In this document: positions 21,388 to 27,067 of the stretch, piece by piece
How the letters are laid out: each line of letters opens with the position of its first letter
How positions within the stretch are numbered: position 1 is the stretch's first letter
IMG/VR virus record: IMGVR_UViG_3300025584_000015
Coordinates: 1 to 28,757 of that record
DNA from: a virus
Strand: one strand, 5' to 3'
DNA: 28,757 nucleotides
The notes under the pieces: model-generated
Told to the model about the DNA's origin: nothing
The model's input: the letters and a program-made list of their open reading frames with translations, nothing else
Database searches by the model: none
Made by a program: the position numbers and the translations under genes

Positions 21388-21848
21388 GTAGGAACGGTAA
21401 ATGGTTTGAAGAGCATGTAGCATCGTTGGTTGTAGATTGGCACGGCGAGAGATATAACTCAATCTCTAAAAAAGAATACGATGAGTTCGTAGATAAAACT
21501 AATAGGCTAGTATCACAATATCCATATGTTACACTGTATGGATATTATGAGACTAGTAGTTTTGGTAGATTGGATTTTTATTTAAACTTAGCTAACGTCC
21601 ATCATTACATTGAAGTTAAGTGGCAAGAACACCCTGGCACAACAGATGAAAAGCTGGTATATGCATTGCATAATATGAAGAATATGTTATTAGATGATAA
21701 TCACGATGTAGTAAAGAAGATTATTGTAGTTGGTGGGGATGGTTATAGACAAGGTGCGTTAGCTTATTTAAAAGAACATGCAGGAGAAGTAAGTATAATG
21801 GATGACAACGAGTTCAGTTTGTATATCGAGTCATTAAAAAAGGAATAA
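21384..21848 (+). CDS. PD-(D/E)XK-like nuclease
   Basis: A 154-residue protein. SSFGRLDFYLNLANVHHYIE then VKWQEHPGTTDEKLVY give D64, E77 and K79 in the D-x12-E-x-K order of the PD-(D/E)XK fold, with Q81 after the catalytic lysine as in several resolvases and restriction-type enzymes. An N-terminal helix (WFEEHVASLVVDWHG) and C-terminal strand-helix units (KIIVVGGDGYRQGALAYLKE) complete a minimal fold. It probably cuts DNA; whether it degrades host DNA, processes recombination intermediates or acts as an endonuclease is open. No methylase partner is present. Confidence 0.65.
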   Translation: MSRNGKWFEEHVASLVVDWHGERYNSISKKEYDEFVDKTNRLVSQYPYVTLYGYYETSSFGRLDFYLNLANVHHYIEVKWQEHPGTTDEKLVYALHNMKNMLLDDNHDVVKKIIVVGGDGYRQGALAYLKEHAGEVSIMDDNEFSLYIESLKKE

Positions 21849-21867
21849 CAGCCATAAGAAATTCTTA

Positions 21868-21897
21868 TTGGACTTTCTGTAAATAGTCTGATATAAT
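21868..21897 (+). promoter_or_regulatory. sigma70-like promoter (TTGGAC / TATAAT, 18-nt spacer)
   Basis: TTGGAC at 21868-21873 and TATAAT at 21892-21897; the gene at 21930 starts about 33 nt later after an aaggaaaa site. Confidence 0.6.
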
Positions 21898-21929
21898 AGC
21901 TACTCATTAATTATTTAAGGAAAACGAGC

Positions 21930-22499
21930 ATGAGCACTAATGCGTTGGTAGCAGTTAAAGAAGGGGATAGTAACACTGGAATCTATGTTCACTGGGATGG
22001 TTATCCAGAAGCACTAGGTAAAACGTTAATTGAACATTATAATACTGAAGTAAAAGTACGTGGACTAATTAGCAAAGGTGATGCTTTGACAATAGCAAGT
22101 ACTATACCGGAAAGTGAATTTTATATTGATCGTGGTGGGGACTGGAAGGATATTAAACCTAGAACATTTGCTAATGTAATGGATAAAATTAAAAACGCAA
22201 CTTATGAGTACGTATATATTTTTTATCCTAGTGTTATGAAATGGGATTGCTATCATGTCTATGGCGATGATTGGTTATATAATGTAGTAGAACATAATAT
22301 AGGAAGGGATACTAAGACTGTCAAGGGGAATAAAATGATCAAACAATACAAAACGGAAGAAGCAGGACAACCATTAACGGATGTTAAAATGAGCGAACTA
22401 ATAGAAGAATATATAGGGCAGGATAAACCTGATCTAGTTGATATCGAAATGTTTGCTAGAGCAATCGAGAAGGCGCATGGCATTGGAGAAGAAATATGA
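21930..22499 (+). CDS. conserved phage/bacterial protein (IYVHWDGYPE family)
   Basis: A 189-residue protein: MSTNALVAVKEGDSNTGIYV then HWDGYPEALGKTLIEHYNTE and KVRGLISKGDALTIASTIPE, followed by YVYIFYPSVMKWDCYHVY. The S-T-x-x-x-(V/I)-A-(V/I)-K-x-x-x-x-x-x-x-I-Y-(C/V)-H-W-D-G-Y-(P/L)-E block is a hallmark of a broadly distributed phage protein with no known function. It has a dedicated promoter and a good Shine-Dalgarno sequence, so probably early, strong expression. The extension from residue 125 (GNKMIKQYKTEEAGQPL) is variable. Confidence 0.75.
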   Translation: MSTNALVAVKEGDSNTGIYVHWDGYPEALGKTLIEHYNTEVKVRGLISKGDALTIASTIPESEFYIDRGGDWKDIKPRTFANVMDKIKNATYEYVYIFYPSVMKWDCYHVYGDDWLYNVVEHNIGRDTKTVKGNKMIKQYKTEEAGQPLTDVKMSELIEEYIGQDKPDLVDIEMFARAIEKAHGIGEEI

Positions 22500-22588
22500 T
22501 GGTTGAGATATTAATAGGTTATGGCATAGCAATAGCTATAATCGTTCTAGCGGCAAGGTATACTAGGCAACGTAGATATGAGTTTTAA
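22496..22588 (+). CDS. 30-residue single-TM peptide
   Basis: MMVEILIGYGIAIAIIVLAA then RYTRQRRYEF. One TM helix and a basic tail. Its start overlaps the preceding TGA and its end overlaps the next gene by 11 nt. Confidence 0.5.
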   Translation: MMVEILIGYGIAIAIIVLAARYTRQRRYEF

Positions 22589-22793
22589 TATAGATGATTT
22601 TTTAAAACAGGTAGAAGAGAATCAGCATCCCGAGTTAAGATACGGTCAAATATTGTTTATCACGCTGTATAAGATGAGTCCTAAGTTAGCTAATAAGATC
22701 AATGGAACGCATATTGACCCGTTCCATGCTAACGAAGGGGAATCGATTACTAGATTTTTTGAATTTTTACATAATATAGGAGAGGAAGAATGA
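22578..22793 (+). CDS. conserved small phage protein (LRYGQ...DPF type)
   Basis: 71 residues: MSFNIDDFLKQVEENQHPEL then RYGQILFITLYKMSPKLANK, INGTHIDPFH and FFEFLHNIGEE. The L-R-x-G-Q-x-x-(M/F)-x-x-L, (P)-x-L-x-x-x-I-x-G-T-x-x-D-P-F pattern recurs in small phage proteins of unknown function. It is coupled to the next gene by ATGA after a GGAGAGGAAG site. Confidence 0.6.
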   Translation: MSFNIDDFLKQVEENQHPELRYGQILFITLYKMSPKLANKINGTHIDPFHANEGESITRFFEFLHNIGEEE

Positions 22794-23080
22794 AAGAGTA
22801 TTTTAAAGTTGGAGCAGGTATTATTGGAATTATAGTTATTATCAGTGCGCTAGGGTTAGGAATTAGGTATGTTACATTACCAATTGAGAAACAGATCGAA
22901 CGGAAAGTTTTAGTTAACAGCCATCAATACATCGAAGGAATGGAGCAACGAGCCGCTATTCTAAGAGCTAACATTGTAGAAGTAGATTCAATGATGTTAA
23001 ATGGACAAGGTGATTATGATGAGTTAATGGGTCAAAAGAGAACATTAGCCGCACAATTAAGAGCTATCACTATTCAATAA
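22790..23080 (+). CDS. membrane-anchored helical protein
   Basis: 96 residues: MKEYFKVGAGIIGIIVIISA (TM or signal anchor, residues 6-28), then VTLPIEKQIERKVLVNSHQY and a coiled-coil stretch GMEQRAAILRANIVEVDSMM ending QLRAITIQ. N-in anchor with an exported helical domain; similar one-TM proteins are frequent in phages and in prophage loci. Function unknown. TAATG coupling to the FmdB gene. Confidence 0.6.
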   Translation: MKEYFKVGAGIIGIIVIISALGLGIRYVTLPIEKQIERKVLVNSHQYIEGMEQRAAILRANIVEVDSMMLNGQGDYDELMGQKRTLAAQLRAITIQ

Positions 23081-23253
23081 TGCCAACATATGTTTACCAG
23101 TGTCTTAAATGCAAGCAAGTAATAGAAACTGTGCATAGGATGATAGAATCACCTAGGATTATTTGCGAAAAATGTAAAGAAGATATGAAAAAAGTAATTC
23201 AATCGTCTAGTTTTGTTTTAAAAGGATCAGGGTGGGAAAAAGATGGATACTGA
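23080..23253 (+). CDS. FmdB-family zinc-ribbon protein
   Basis: 57 residues: MPTYVYQCLKCKQVIETVHR, CEKCKEDMKKVIQ, SSSFVLKGSGWEKDGY. MPTY-x-Y-x-C-x-x-C, a second CxxC, then S-(S)-F-x-L-K-G-(S/G)-G-W define the FmdB/putative regulatory zinc-ribbon family, common in bacteria and phages. All four zinc ligands are present and the length is normal. The exact role is not established. Confidence 0.85.
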   Translation: MPTYVYQCLKCKQVIETVHRMIESPRIICEKCKEDMKKVIQSSSFVLKGSGWEKDGY

Positions 23254-23374
23254 TAAGATATTCGATAAGTTAGACGAATGGACCAAAGAGTATGGAGCAT
23301 TAATAGTTGTTATGATTATGATGTTCGTACTTAGTAGTTTAATAGTAATAGGTTGGATGATAAGTTTATTATAA
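23243..23374 (+). CDS. 43-residue single-TM protein
   Basis: MDTDKIFDKLDEWTKEYGAL then the TM stretch IVVMIMMFVLSSLIVIGWM. It overlaps the end of the FmdB gene by 11 nt. Function unknown. Confidence 0.55.
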   Translation: MDTDKIFDKLDEWTKEYGALIVVMIMMFVLSSLIVIGWMISLL

Positions 23375-23383
23375 GGAGATAAA

Positions 23384-23935
23384 ATGAAGAGAGTTTTATT
23401 AGTAACAGGGGTGGCATTAGTCACAGCAGTAGTTTTAACAGGATGTCAAGATAAATCACAAACTGAGAAGGATAAAGAACAAGTAGCAAACCAGCAAGCT
23501 CAATATTCAGCATCACAGCCAGTTCCAGCGTATGATTGGTCATTAGAACGTCATCTAATGATCGAGTTATATAATACAAGGAATATGAAGGCAGTAACGC
23601 ATTCAGTTTGGCGTAGTAATTCTGGTGTAGTGGAAGGTGATTGCCCGAGTATGGGATTTGGTATGCCGTATGATACTAGCTTAACTAATCCATTAAAAGG
23701 TCAATATTATAGAAACGGCGGAACAGTAGTTGTCGAACAAGCAGAACCAAATGGTATCTTCGCTTCAAAAAATACACAAGCTACATGGGTTATGTGTACG
23801 AATAAATTTGGATCTATCGAACCGGTCTATGTAGAATCTAAAGTTACTGCATACCCATATCCAGTATCAACAGATTATAAAACAAATCGTGTAACTAAAG
23901 CTGGCAAGTCAACTGTGACAATCAGTGCTAACTAA
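23384..23935 (+). CDS. phage lipoprotein
   Basis: 183 residues with a classic lipoprotein signal: MKRVLLVTGVALVTAVVLTG followed by the lipidated Cys (C21, lipobox LTGC). The mature part starts with a charged Gln/Lys-rich linker, then AYDWSLERHLMIELYNTRNM and a beta-rich domain (GTVVVEQAEPNGIFASKNTQ). It should be anchored in the host envelope facing the periplasm. Phage lipoproteins often exclude other phages, but that function is not shown here. Ribosome site AAGGAGAT. The open frame has two Cys in the mature part (GDCPSMG, WVMCTN). Confidence 0.75.
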   Translation: MKRVLLVTGVALVTAVVLTGCQDKSQTEKDKEQVANQQAQYSASQPVPAYDWSLERHLMIELYNTRNMKAVTHSVWRSNSGVVEGDCPSMGFGMPYDTSLTNPLKGQYYRNGGTVVVEQAEPNGIFASKNTQATWVMCTNKFGSIEPVYVESKVTAYPYPVSTDYKTNRVTKAGKSTVTISAN

Positions 23936-23946
23936 GGAGCAGTAAA

Positions 23947-24093
23947 ATGGGAAAACAAGCAATATCGGGTGTTATTATTAGGAAAAATGCCAATGGTAAT
24001 AAAACGAATAAGAAGGCAAGTAGTCACGGGACATTCCGTTGCGTAAGGAAGCCTAATAGTCCACAATGTAAAAAGCAAGGAGTAGGAAAATGA
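23947..24093 (+). CDS. 48-residue basic protein
   Basis: MGKQAISGVIIRKNANGNKT then NKKASSHGTFRCVRKPNSPQ and CKKQGVGK. It is very basic with two Cys, likely nucleic-acid or ribosome associated. An AAGGAG site precedes the ATG and the ATGA stop overlaps the next start. Confidence 0.55.
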   Translation: MGKQAISGVIIRKNANGNKTNKKASSHGTFRCVRKPNSPQCKKQGVGK

Positions 24094-24419
24094 TTACATT
24101 TAACACATTAGAAAATTATGTAAACGCATACAAGCAGGCCAACGAAGGTGTAGAATTAATCCAAAAAGGACTTCAGATGGTTGGGAATGAATCCAATTAT
24201 ATGATGGAATCTCATGTTGATTATTGGCAAGAGCAAATGCTTACCGAAGCTGTGGGAGATAAAGCAATGGAAGCATTGTGTCTTTGGTTGTGGGATTATG
24301 AGATGGGATTAAACTGTCCGGAAGACGATGATAGTATACCATCTGATCTAAGAGAATTGTACGATACAATTCTTGTGCCAGCGATAAAGGAATATTACAA
24401 AAAATTATCCAATGGATAA
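24090..24419 (+). CDS. 109-residue acidic helical protein
   Basis: MITFNTLENYVNAYKQANEG through MMESHVDYWQEQMLTEAVGD and ALCLWLWDYEMGLNCPEDDD to YYKKLSNG. It is all-helical, acidic and soluble, with no family recognised. GCAAGGAGTAGG upstream. It overlaps the next gene by 8 nt. Confidence 0.6.
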   Translation: MITFNTLENYVNAYKQANEGVELIQKGLQMVGNESNYMMESHVDYWQEQMLTEAVGDKAMEALCLWLWDYEMGLNCPEDDDSIPSDLRELYDTILVPAIKEYYKKLSNG

Positions 24420-24657
24420 ACAGCCTAAGACATTATCTAAATTAAGAGATATCCTTGAAGAAGATGGGTACAAGCCTATTAACTTCATGGGATATCGCTT
24501 AGAATATAAAGGGTGTGAAATAACATTAGCTAATGATGTATGGTTCATAAAAACAAAGACAGAACATATAGGATGTTCGTCTATGACAGTAGTAAATAGA
24601 GTTAGGAAATTATTAGGAGTAAATAAAATTACAAAAATGCTCGACAATGCTAAATAA
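24412..24657 (+). CDS. 81-residue small protein with helix and beta-hairpin
   Basis: MDKQPKTLSKLRDILEEDGY, KPINFMGYRLEYKGCEITLA, NDVWFIKTKTEHIGCSSMTV and a basic final helix VVNRVRKLLGVNK. The layout (helix, strand, strand, helix) resembles small phage inhibitor or DNA-binding proteins. Function unknown. Confidence 0.6.
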   Translation: MDKQPKTLSKLRDILEEDGYKPINFMGYRLEYKGCEITLANDVWFIKTKTEHIGCSSMTVVNRVRKLLGVNKITKMLDNAK

Positions 24658-24686
24658 ACATAATATAATAAACAAATAATATAAAA

Positions 24687-24815
24687 ATGAAACAAGAATA
24701 TAAATGTAAACACAGTCTCAGACAAGATAGCTGGGAAGACTATTGCGGCTCGATATCGTTTGATGCCACGCATATTAGTCGTAATCCGTTACAAAAATGG
24801 CGCGAGGATTTTTAG
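24687..24815 (+). CDS. 42-residue hypothetical protein
   Basis: MKQEYKCKHSLRQDSWEDYC then GSISFDATHISRNPLQKWRE and a DF end. Cys and His near the start (C-K-H, then C) could bind a metal. No good ribosome site; AT-rich leader. The terminator-like hairpin follows within 30 nt, which supports a gene end here. Confidence 0.45.
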   Translation: MKQEYKCKHSLRQDSWEDYCGSISFDATHISRNPLQKWREDF

Positions 24816-24840
24816 TTAATACTAATCAACAAAATAACTA

Positions 24841-24874
24841 AAAACCCTCGCTAAGAAATTAGGAGGGTTTTTTT
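24841..24874 (+). promoter_or_regulatory. hairpin that sequesters a Shine-Dalgarno / possible terminator
   Basis: aaaaccctc and gagggtttt form a 9-bp stem (loop gctaagaaattag) followed by a T run. The 3' arm contains the AGGAGG ribosome site of the gene at 24875, so the same element can end the upstream transcript and hide the site of the next gene, as in T4-type late-gene control. Confidence 0.65.
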
Positions 24875-25012
24875 ATGAGACAAATAATAAAACAGAGTCA
24901 AGGATCAAGAAATTACGTAGCCAAAAATGCTCATAAAGCTAATAAAGCTGTTGTGTATAGAGATAGAACAAAGTATTGTAGAAAAGATAAACATAAAAAT
25001 AATTTATGGTAG
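24875..25012 (+). CDS. 45-residue basic phage protein (RNxVAKNAHKxNKA type)
   Basis: MRQIIKQSQGSRNYVAKNAH then KANKAVVYRDRTKYCRKDKH. R-N-(Y/P)-V-A-K-(N/H)-x-x-K-x-N-K-(A/P)-x-x-x-(R/K)-D-(R/K) recurs in many small phage proteins of unknown function (DUF7230-like). It is highly basic, so may bind RNA. AGGAGG at 8 nt is perfect but lies in a hairpin. A consensus promoter for the next unit starts 17 nt after its stop. Confidence 0.65.
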   Translation: MRQIIKQSQGSRNYVAKNAHKANKAVVYRDRTKYCRKDKHKNNLW

Positions 25013-25028
25013 TATAAAAACTTTTTAG

Positions 25029-25056
25029 TTGACATTACTAATAATTATTGTATAAT
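25029..25056 (+). promoter_or_regulatory. consensus sigma70 promoter of the structured RNA and tRNA array
   Basis: Perfect TTGACA at 25029-25034 and perfect TATAAT at 25051-25056 with a 16-nt spacer. Expected start about 25063. No gene lies between it and the RNA region, so it should drive it. Confidence 0.85.
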
Positions 25057-25062
25057 AGTAGA

Positions 25063-25310
25063 TATAGTTACCCAGAACTAAGAGCTGGGGAATACTGGAG
25101 GGAACAAGCCTTATGTGGCGGAAACCAATGGTACTATATAGTAAAGCATATTGTTAAACAGTGTGCTTTACTATAATAATATAAAGTATAGGTTGTAGAT
25201 AAGGAACGATTAATCATCTGAACGGATATGCTACCTTACCAAAAGCGATACCCTAGTTGGTTGGAGTGATTACTAATTTAACGGGATTGTTAGTAGGTTA
25301 AAAATTCAAA
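25063..25310 (+). ncRNA. unclassified structured RNA upstream of tRNA-Tyr
   Basis: About 250 nt without an ORF, between a perfect promoter and the first tRNA. It contains a CCCAG/CTGGG hairpin (25071-25098), a perfect 12-bp hairpin tatagtaaagca/tgctttactata (about 25138-25177), a ttactaa/ttagtag hairpin (about 25270-25296) and short conserved-looking single strands such as gagggaacaagcc and ggcggaaacc. It does not contain the conserved blocks of RNase P RNA, tmRNA, SRP RNA or a group I intron as far as I can see. It could be a free-standing small RNA or a tRNA-array leader. Large phage RNAs of the GOLLD and ROOL types also sit beside tRNAs but are longer. Confidence 0.5.
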
Positions 25311-25401
25311 GGGGAGAATGAGCAATGGCGAGCTCAAGTGGCTGTAACCCACCCGCATTGTCAATAAGTCTGTAATGGTTCGACTCCATTTCTCCTCACC
25401 A
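25311..25401 (+). tRNA. tRNA-Tyr(GTA)
   Basis: Acceptor ggggaga/tctcctc with A73 and encoded CCA; D-stem GAGC/GCTC; anticodon loop ctgtaac (GTA); long variable arm as expected for bacterial tRNA-Tyr; T-loop ttcgact. The anticodon stem has one mismatched outer pair. Confidence 0.8.
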
Positions 25402-25407
25402 AATATA

Positions 25408-25499
25408 GGGCAATTAAAGGGAATTAGGTATACCTATTTGGTATACCTATTTGTTTTAGAAATAAGTGTTTCTCGGAACGAGACCGAAGTTGCCCACCA
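25408..25499 (+). tRNA. tRNA-like gene, probable Lys(TTT), with internal 13-bp duplication
   Basis: Acceptor gggcaat/gttgccc, A73 and CCA. The anticodon loop reads gttttag on a 5-bp stem (tattt/aaata). The T-loop aacgaga is unusual. A 13-bp tandem repeat, ggtatacctattt twice (25427-25452), lengthens the D-arm; with one copy the cloverleaf would be normal in size. Probably a damaged tRNA gene. Confidence 0.5.
25427..25452 (+). repeat. 13-bp tandem duplication in a tRNA gene
   Basis: ggtatacctattt occurs twice in a row, disrupting the D-arm of the tRNA-like gene. Confidence 0.9.
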
Positions 25500-25507
25500 A
25501 TTATAAA

Positions 25508-25585
25508 GCTCTGGTATCCCAATCTGGTAGAGGAAGTGGAATTAAAATCCATACAGTGTGGATTCGAATCCCACCCGGAGCACCA
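25508..25585 (+). tRNA. tRNA with anticodon TAA (Leu) and a short variable loop
   Basis: Acceptor gctctgg/ccggagc, A73 and CCA; D-stem tcc/gga; anticodon loop attaaaa on stem gtgga/tccat; T-loop ttcgaat. The variable region is only 5 nt, whereas bacterial tRNA-Leu has a long arm. Isotype by anticodon is Leu (UUA). Confidence 0.75.
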
Positions 25586-25639
25586 AATACTCTGTTTGCT
25601 AGTGCAGAAAGTAATTCTAAAAACTAGCACTAATTTAAT

Positions 25640-25731
25640 GGAAGATGATATGATTTGATGGAAATTGTCCTAGTCTTGAAAACTAGTGGATCCTGTGAAG
25701 GATTGGGGATCGTGCCCTCCGTCTTCCGCCA
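25640..25731 (+). tRNA. tRNA-Ser(TGA)
   Basis: Acceptor ggaagat/gtcttcc, G73, CCA; anticodon loop cttgaaa on ctagt/actag; long variable arm (ggatcc/ggatt). T-loop atcgtgc has A54 and T58 instead of T54 and A58. Confidence 0.8.
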
Positions 25732-25736
25732 TTTAC

Positions 25737-25812
25737 GCAACCTTGGCATATGTGGTCTGTGCGAAAGTTTGAAGAACTTTAGATTCTTGTTCGATTCAAG
25801 AAGGTTGCACCA
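25737..25812 (+). tRNA. tRNA-Phe(GAA)
   Basis: Acceptor gcaacct/aggttgc, A73, CCA; anticodon loop ttgaaga on aaagt/acttt; canonical T-loop ttcgatt. Confidence 0.85.
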
Positions 25813-25819
25813 AGTTAAG

Positions 25820-25888
25820 GGGGATGCCGTATGGGACGGACTTTTGATTTGCAATCAAGATGGCTGGGATCGTTACCCAGTATCTCCA
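25820..25888 (+). tRNA. tRNA-Ala(TGC), short D-arm
   Basis: Acceptor ggggatg/tatctcc (two G-T pairs); very short D-arm (ccgt/acgg with a 5-nt loop and no bases 8-9); anticodon loop tttgcaa on tttga/tcaag; T-loop atcgtta (A54/T58). No CCA encoded. Confidence 0.6.
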
Positions 25889-25898
25889 CAAAAAAGGT

Positions 25899-25987
25899 TT
25901 GCTATGTACTGTATTGCCTATTAAGGTAATACAAACTGGATAAGGATCGTATTCCGAAATGTACTCGCCACAGGTACTACATAGCAA
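25899..25987 (+). ncRNA. cloverleaf-like RNA closed by a 10-bp stem
   Basis: ttgctatgta (25899-25908) pairs perfectly with tacatagcaa (25978-25987). Inside are a gtattgcc/ggtaatac hairpin (8 bp), a small gga/tcc arm and a gtac/gtac hairpin. It is tRNA-sized but has no recognisable anticodon loop or CCA. Either a decayed tRNA or another small RNA. Confidence 0.4.
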
Positions 25988-25995
25988 TTTATTCT

Positions 25996-26069
25996 GGTTC
26001 CTTAGTTCAATAGGAGAACACCTTCCTTACAAGTAGAAGACGGTGGAGCGTTACCATCAGGAATCACCA
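25996..26069 (+). tRNA. tRNA, anticodon TAC (Val) with a weak anticodon stem
   Basis: Acceptor ggttcct/aggaatc, A73, CCA; D-stem gttc/gaac. The anticodon loop fits cttacaa (TAC), but the stem has mismatches at two of five pairs. T-loop agcgtta on ggtgg/ccatc (A54/T58). The isotype is less certain than the cloverleaf. Confidence 0.6.
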
Positions 26070-26196
26070 AGATTGCTTCTACACTATAGAGGCACTGAAT
26101 GCCAGTGAAATGGCCCAAAGGAGGAGACCGCTTAGATAGTAGCGTGGACATCTATTCTAGACAATAGACCGAGTCGTAAAACTATCATTTAATTAT
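26070..26196 (+). other. tRNA-array spacer with hairpins, no tRNA recognised
   Basis: Contains cactg/cagtg, tctatt/aataga and gatag/ctatc hairpins, and phrases resembling tRNA arms, but no full cloverleaf with a 7-nt anticodon loop. Possibly a decayed tRNA. Confidence 0.35.
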
Positions 26197-26269
26197 GCAA
26201 TCGTAGCTTAATCGGGAAAGCGCCGGCTTGTCACGCCAGAGAGAGTGGGATCGTAGCCCATCGATTGCG
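26197..26269 (+). tRNA. tRNA-Asp(GTC)
   Basis: Acceptor gcaatcg/cgattgc, G73, no CCA encoded; D-stem gctt/aagc; anticodon loop ttgtcac on ccggc/gccag; T-loop atcgtag (A54/T58). Confidence 0.75.
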
Positions 26270-26282
26270 AACTATATTTAAT

Positions 26283-26359
26283 GGCGGGCATAGTGTAAAG
26301 GTTTGCACCTAACTCTGTGAAAGTTAAAGTATGAGAGCGACAACTCATTGCTCGCCCCA
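26283..26359 (+). tRNA. tRNA-His(GTG)
   Basis: G-1 opposite C73, the histidine identity pair, then acceptor gcgggca/tgctcgc and CCA; anticodon loop ctgtgaa on taact/agtta; T-arm atgag/ctcat with an 8-nt loop agcgacaa. Confidence 0.8.
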
Positions 26360-26364
26360 AATAT

Positions 26365-26434
26365 TTCCCGCGGTCTGGGACCAGCAGAGTCTCCAAAATT
26401 CAGTAGCGCGGTTCAATTCCGTGGCGGGAAGCCA
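26365..26434 (+). tRNA. tRNA-Trp(CCA)
   Basis: Acceptor ttcccgc/gcgggaa, G73, CCA; compact D-arm; anticodon loop ctccaaa; canonical T-loop ttcaatt on cgcgg/ccgtg. Confidence 0.75.
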
Positions 26435-26440
26435 AATATT

Positions 26441-26525
26441 GGGTCTGTCATCTAATGGTATGATACCGGACTTTTAATCCGGCGCAATAATTGCAATGAG
26501 AGTTCGATTCTCTCCGGACCCACCA
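26441..26525 (+). tRNA. tRNA with anticodon TTT (Lys) and an extended variable arm
   Basis: Acceptor gggtctg/cggaccc, A73, CCA; D-stem atc/gat; anticodon loop cttttaa on a perfect ccgga/tccgg stem; T-loop ttcgatt on gagag/ctctc. The 15-nt variable region holds a gcaa/ttgc hairpin, which is not normal for tRNA-Lys. Confidence 0.8.
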
Positions 26526-26532
26526 TTTTAAT

Positions 26533-26608
26533 TTCCAGTGACCGAGCAAGTGAACGGGCCTGCCTGTTAAGCAGAGACCGCGGGGAGCGTTACCCTGACT
26601 GGGAGCCA
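26533..26608 (+). tRNA. tRNA-Asn(GTT)
   Basis: Acceptor ttccagt/actggga, G73, CCA; D-stem ccg/cgg with a loop lacking GG; anticodon loop ctgttaa; T-loop agcgtta on cgggg/ccctg (A54/T58). Confidence 0.8.
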
Positions 26609-26612
26609 ATAT

Positions 26613-26688
26613 AGGACTATAACTCAGTTGGTAGAGTACTTGCCCGATAAGCAAGAAGTCGTGGGATCGTAGCCCACTAGTCCTACCA
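26613..26688 (+). tRNA. tRNA-Ile(GAT) with C33
   Basis: Acceptor aggacta/tagtcct, A73, CCA; anticodon loop ccgataa on cttgc/gcaag, with C in place of the near-universal T33; T-loop atcgtag on gtggg/cccac (A54/T58). Confidence 0.8.
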
Positions 26689-26692
26689 AATA

Positions 26693-26767
26693 GGGACTGT
26701 AGCTTAAAGGTAAAGCATCCGACTCATAATCGGTAGAGTCTAAGTTCAATTCCTAGCAGTCCCACCA
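26693..26767 (+). tRNA. tRNA, anticodon CAT (elongator Met or Ile2)
   Basis: Acceptor gggactg/cagtccc, A73, CCA; D-stem gctt/aagc; anticodon loop ctcataa; T-loop ttcaatt. The paired G1-C72 argues against an initiator. Met and lysidine-type Ile cannot be separated by eye. Confidence 0.8.
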
Positions 26768-26770
26768 TAT

Positions 26771-26856
26771 GCAATCGTGGACAAACTGGTATAGTCACTA
26801 GCCTTTCAAGCTAGAGCCGTAAGGCATTGCGGGTTCAAGCCCCGTCGGTTGCCCCA
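26771..26856 (+). tRNA. tRNA with anticodon TTC (Glu) and an extended variable arm
   Basis: Acceptor gcaatcg/cggttgc, C73, CCA; D-stem gac/gtc; anticodon loop ctttcaa on a perfect ctagc/gctag; T-loop ttcaagc. A 14-nt variable arm with gcc/ggc, and C73, are both atypical for Glu. Confidence 0.75.
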
Positions 26857-26862
26857 AATATA

Positions 26863-26937
26863 GCCCGGTAAGCATTAATAGTGATGCAACAGATTTGTAA
26901 CCTGTAGAAGGGGGAGCATTACCTCCACTGGGCACCA
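26863..26937 (+). tRNA. tRNA-Thr(TGT)
   Basis: Acceptor gcccggt/actgggc, A73, CCA; D-stem gcat/atgc with a loop lacking GG; anticodon loop tttgtaa; T-loop agcatta on ggggg/cctcc (A54/T58). Confidence 0.75.
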
Positions 26938-27067
26938 AACGAACTGATTGTCGTAATCAGATAGTAGTGGACAACTATGAAGAGAAGTGGAATAACTACC
27001 CACATTGTCACCCTACAGAGGATCTGTCGGCATGGCTGGTGTCGTAGCATATGCTCCAGCCACTCAT
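26938..27067 (+). other. tRNA-array spacer rich in hairpins
   Basis: Holds ctgatt/aatcag, acag/ctgt and a 7-bp tggctgg/ccagcca hairpin with an inner agcat/atgct. No full cloverleaf recognised; it may be a decayed or unusual small RNA. Confidence 0.35.

Noticed and set aside
25063-25310. RNase P RNA or group I intron
   Set aside because: I could not find the conserved RNase P blocks or the P/Q/R/S core of group I introns.
25063-25401. tmRNA (structured RNA ending in a tRNA-like 3' end with CCA)
   Set aside because: The last 90 nt form a complete tRNA-Tyr with its own acceptor, D- and anticodon arms, and no tag-peptide frame is present upstream.
25424-26654. Minus-strand open frames across the tRNA array
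   Set aside because: They are antisense of tRNA genes (recurrent S-N-P-H and R-x-x-S-N-like phrases) with no ribosome sites.
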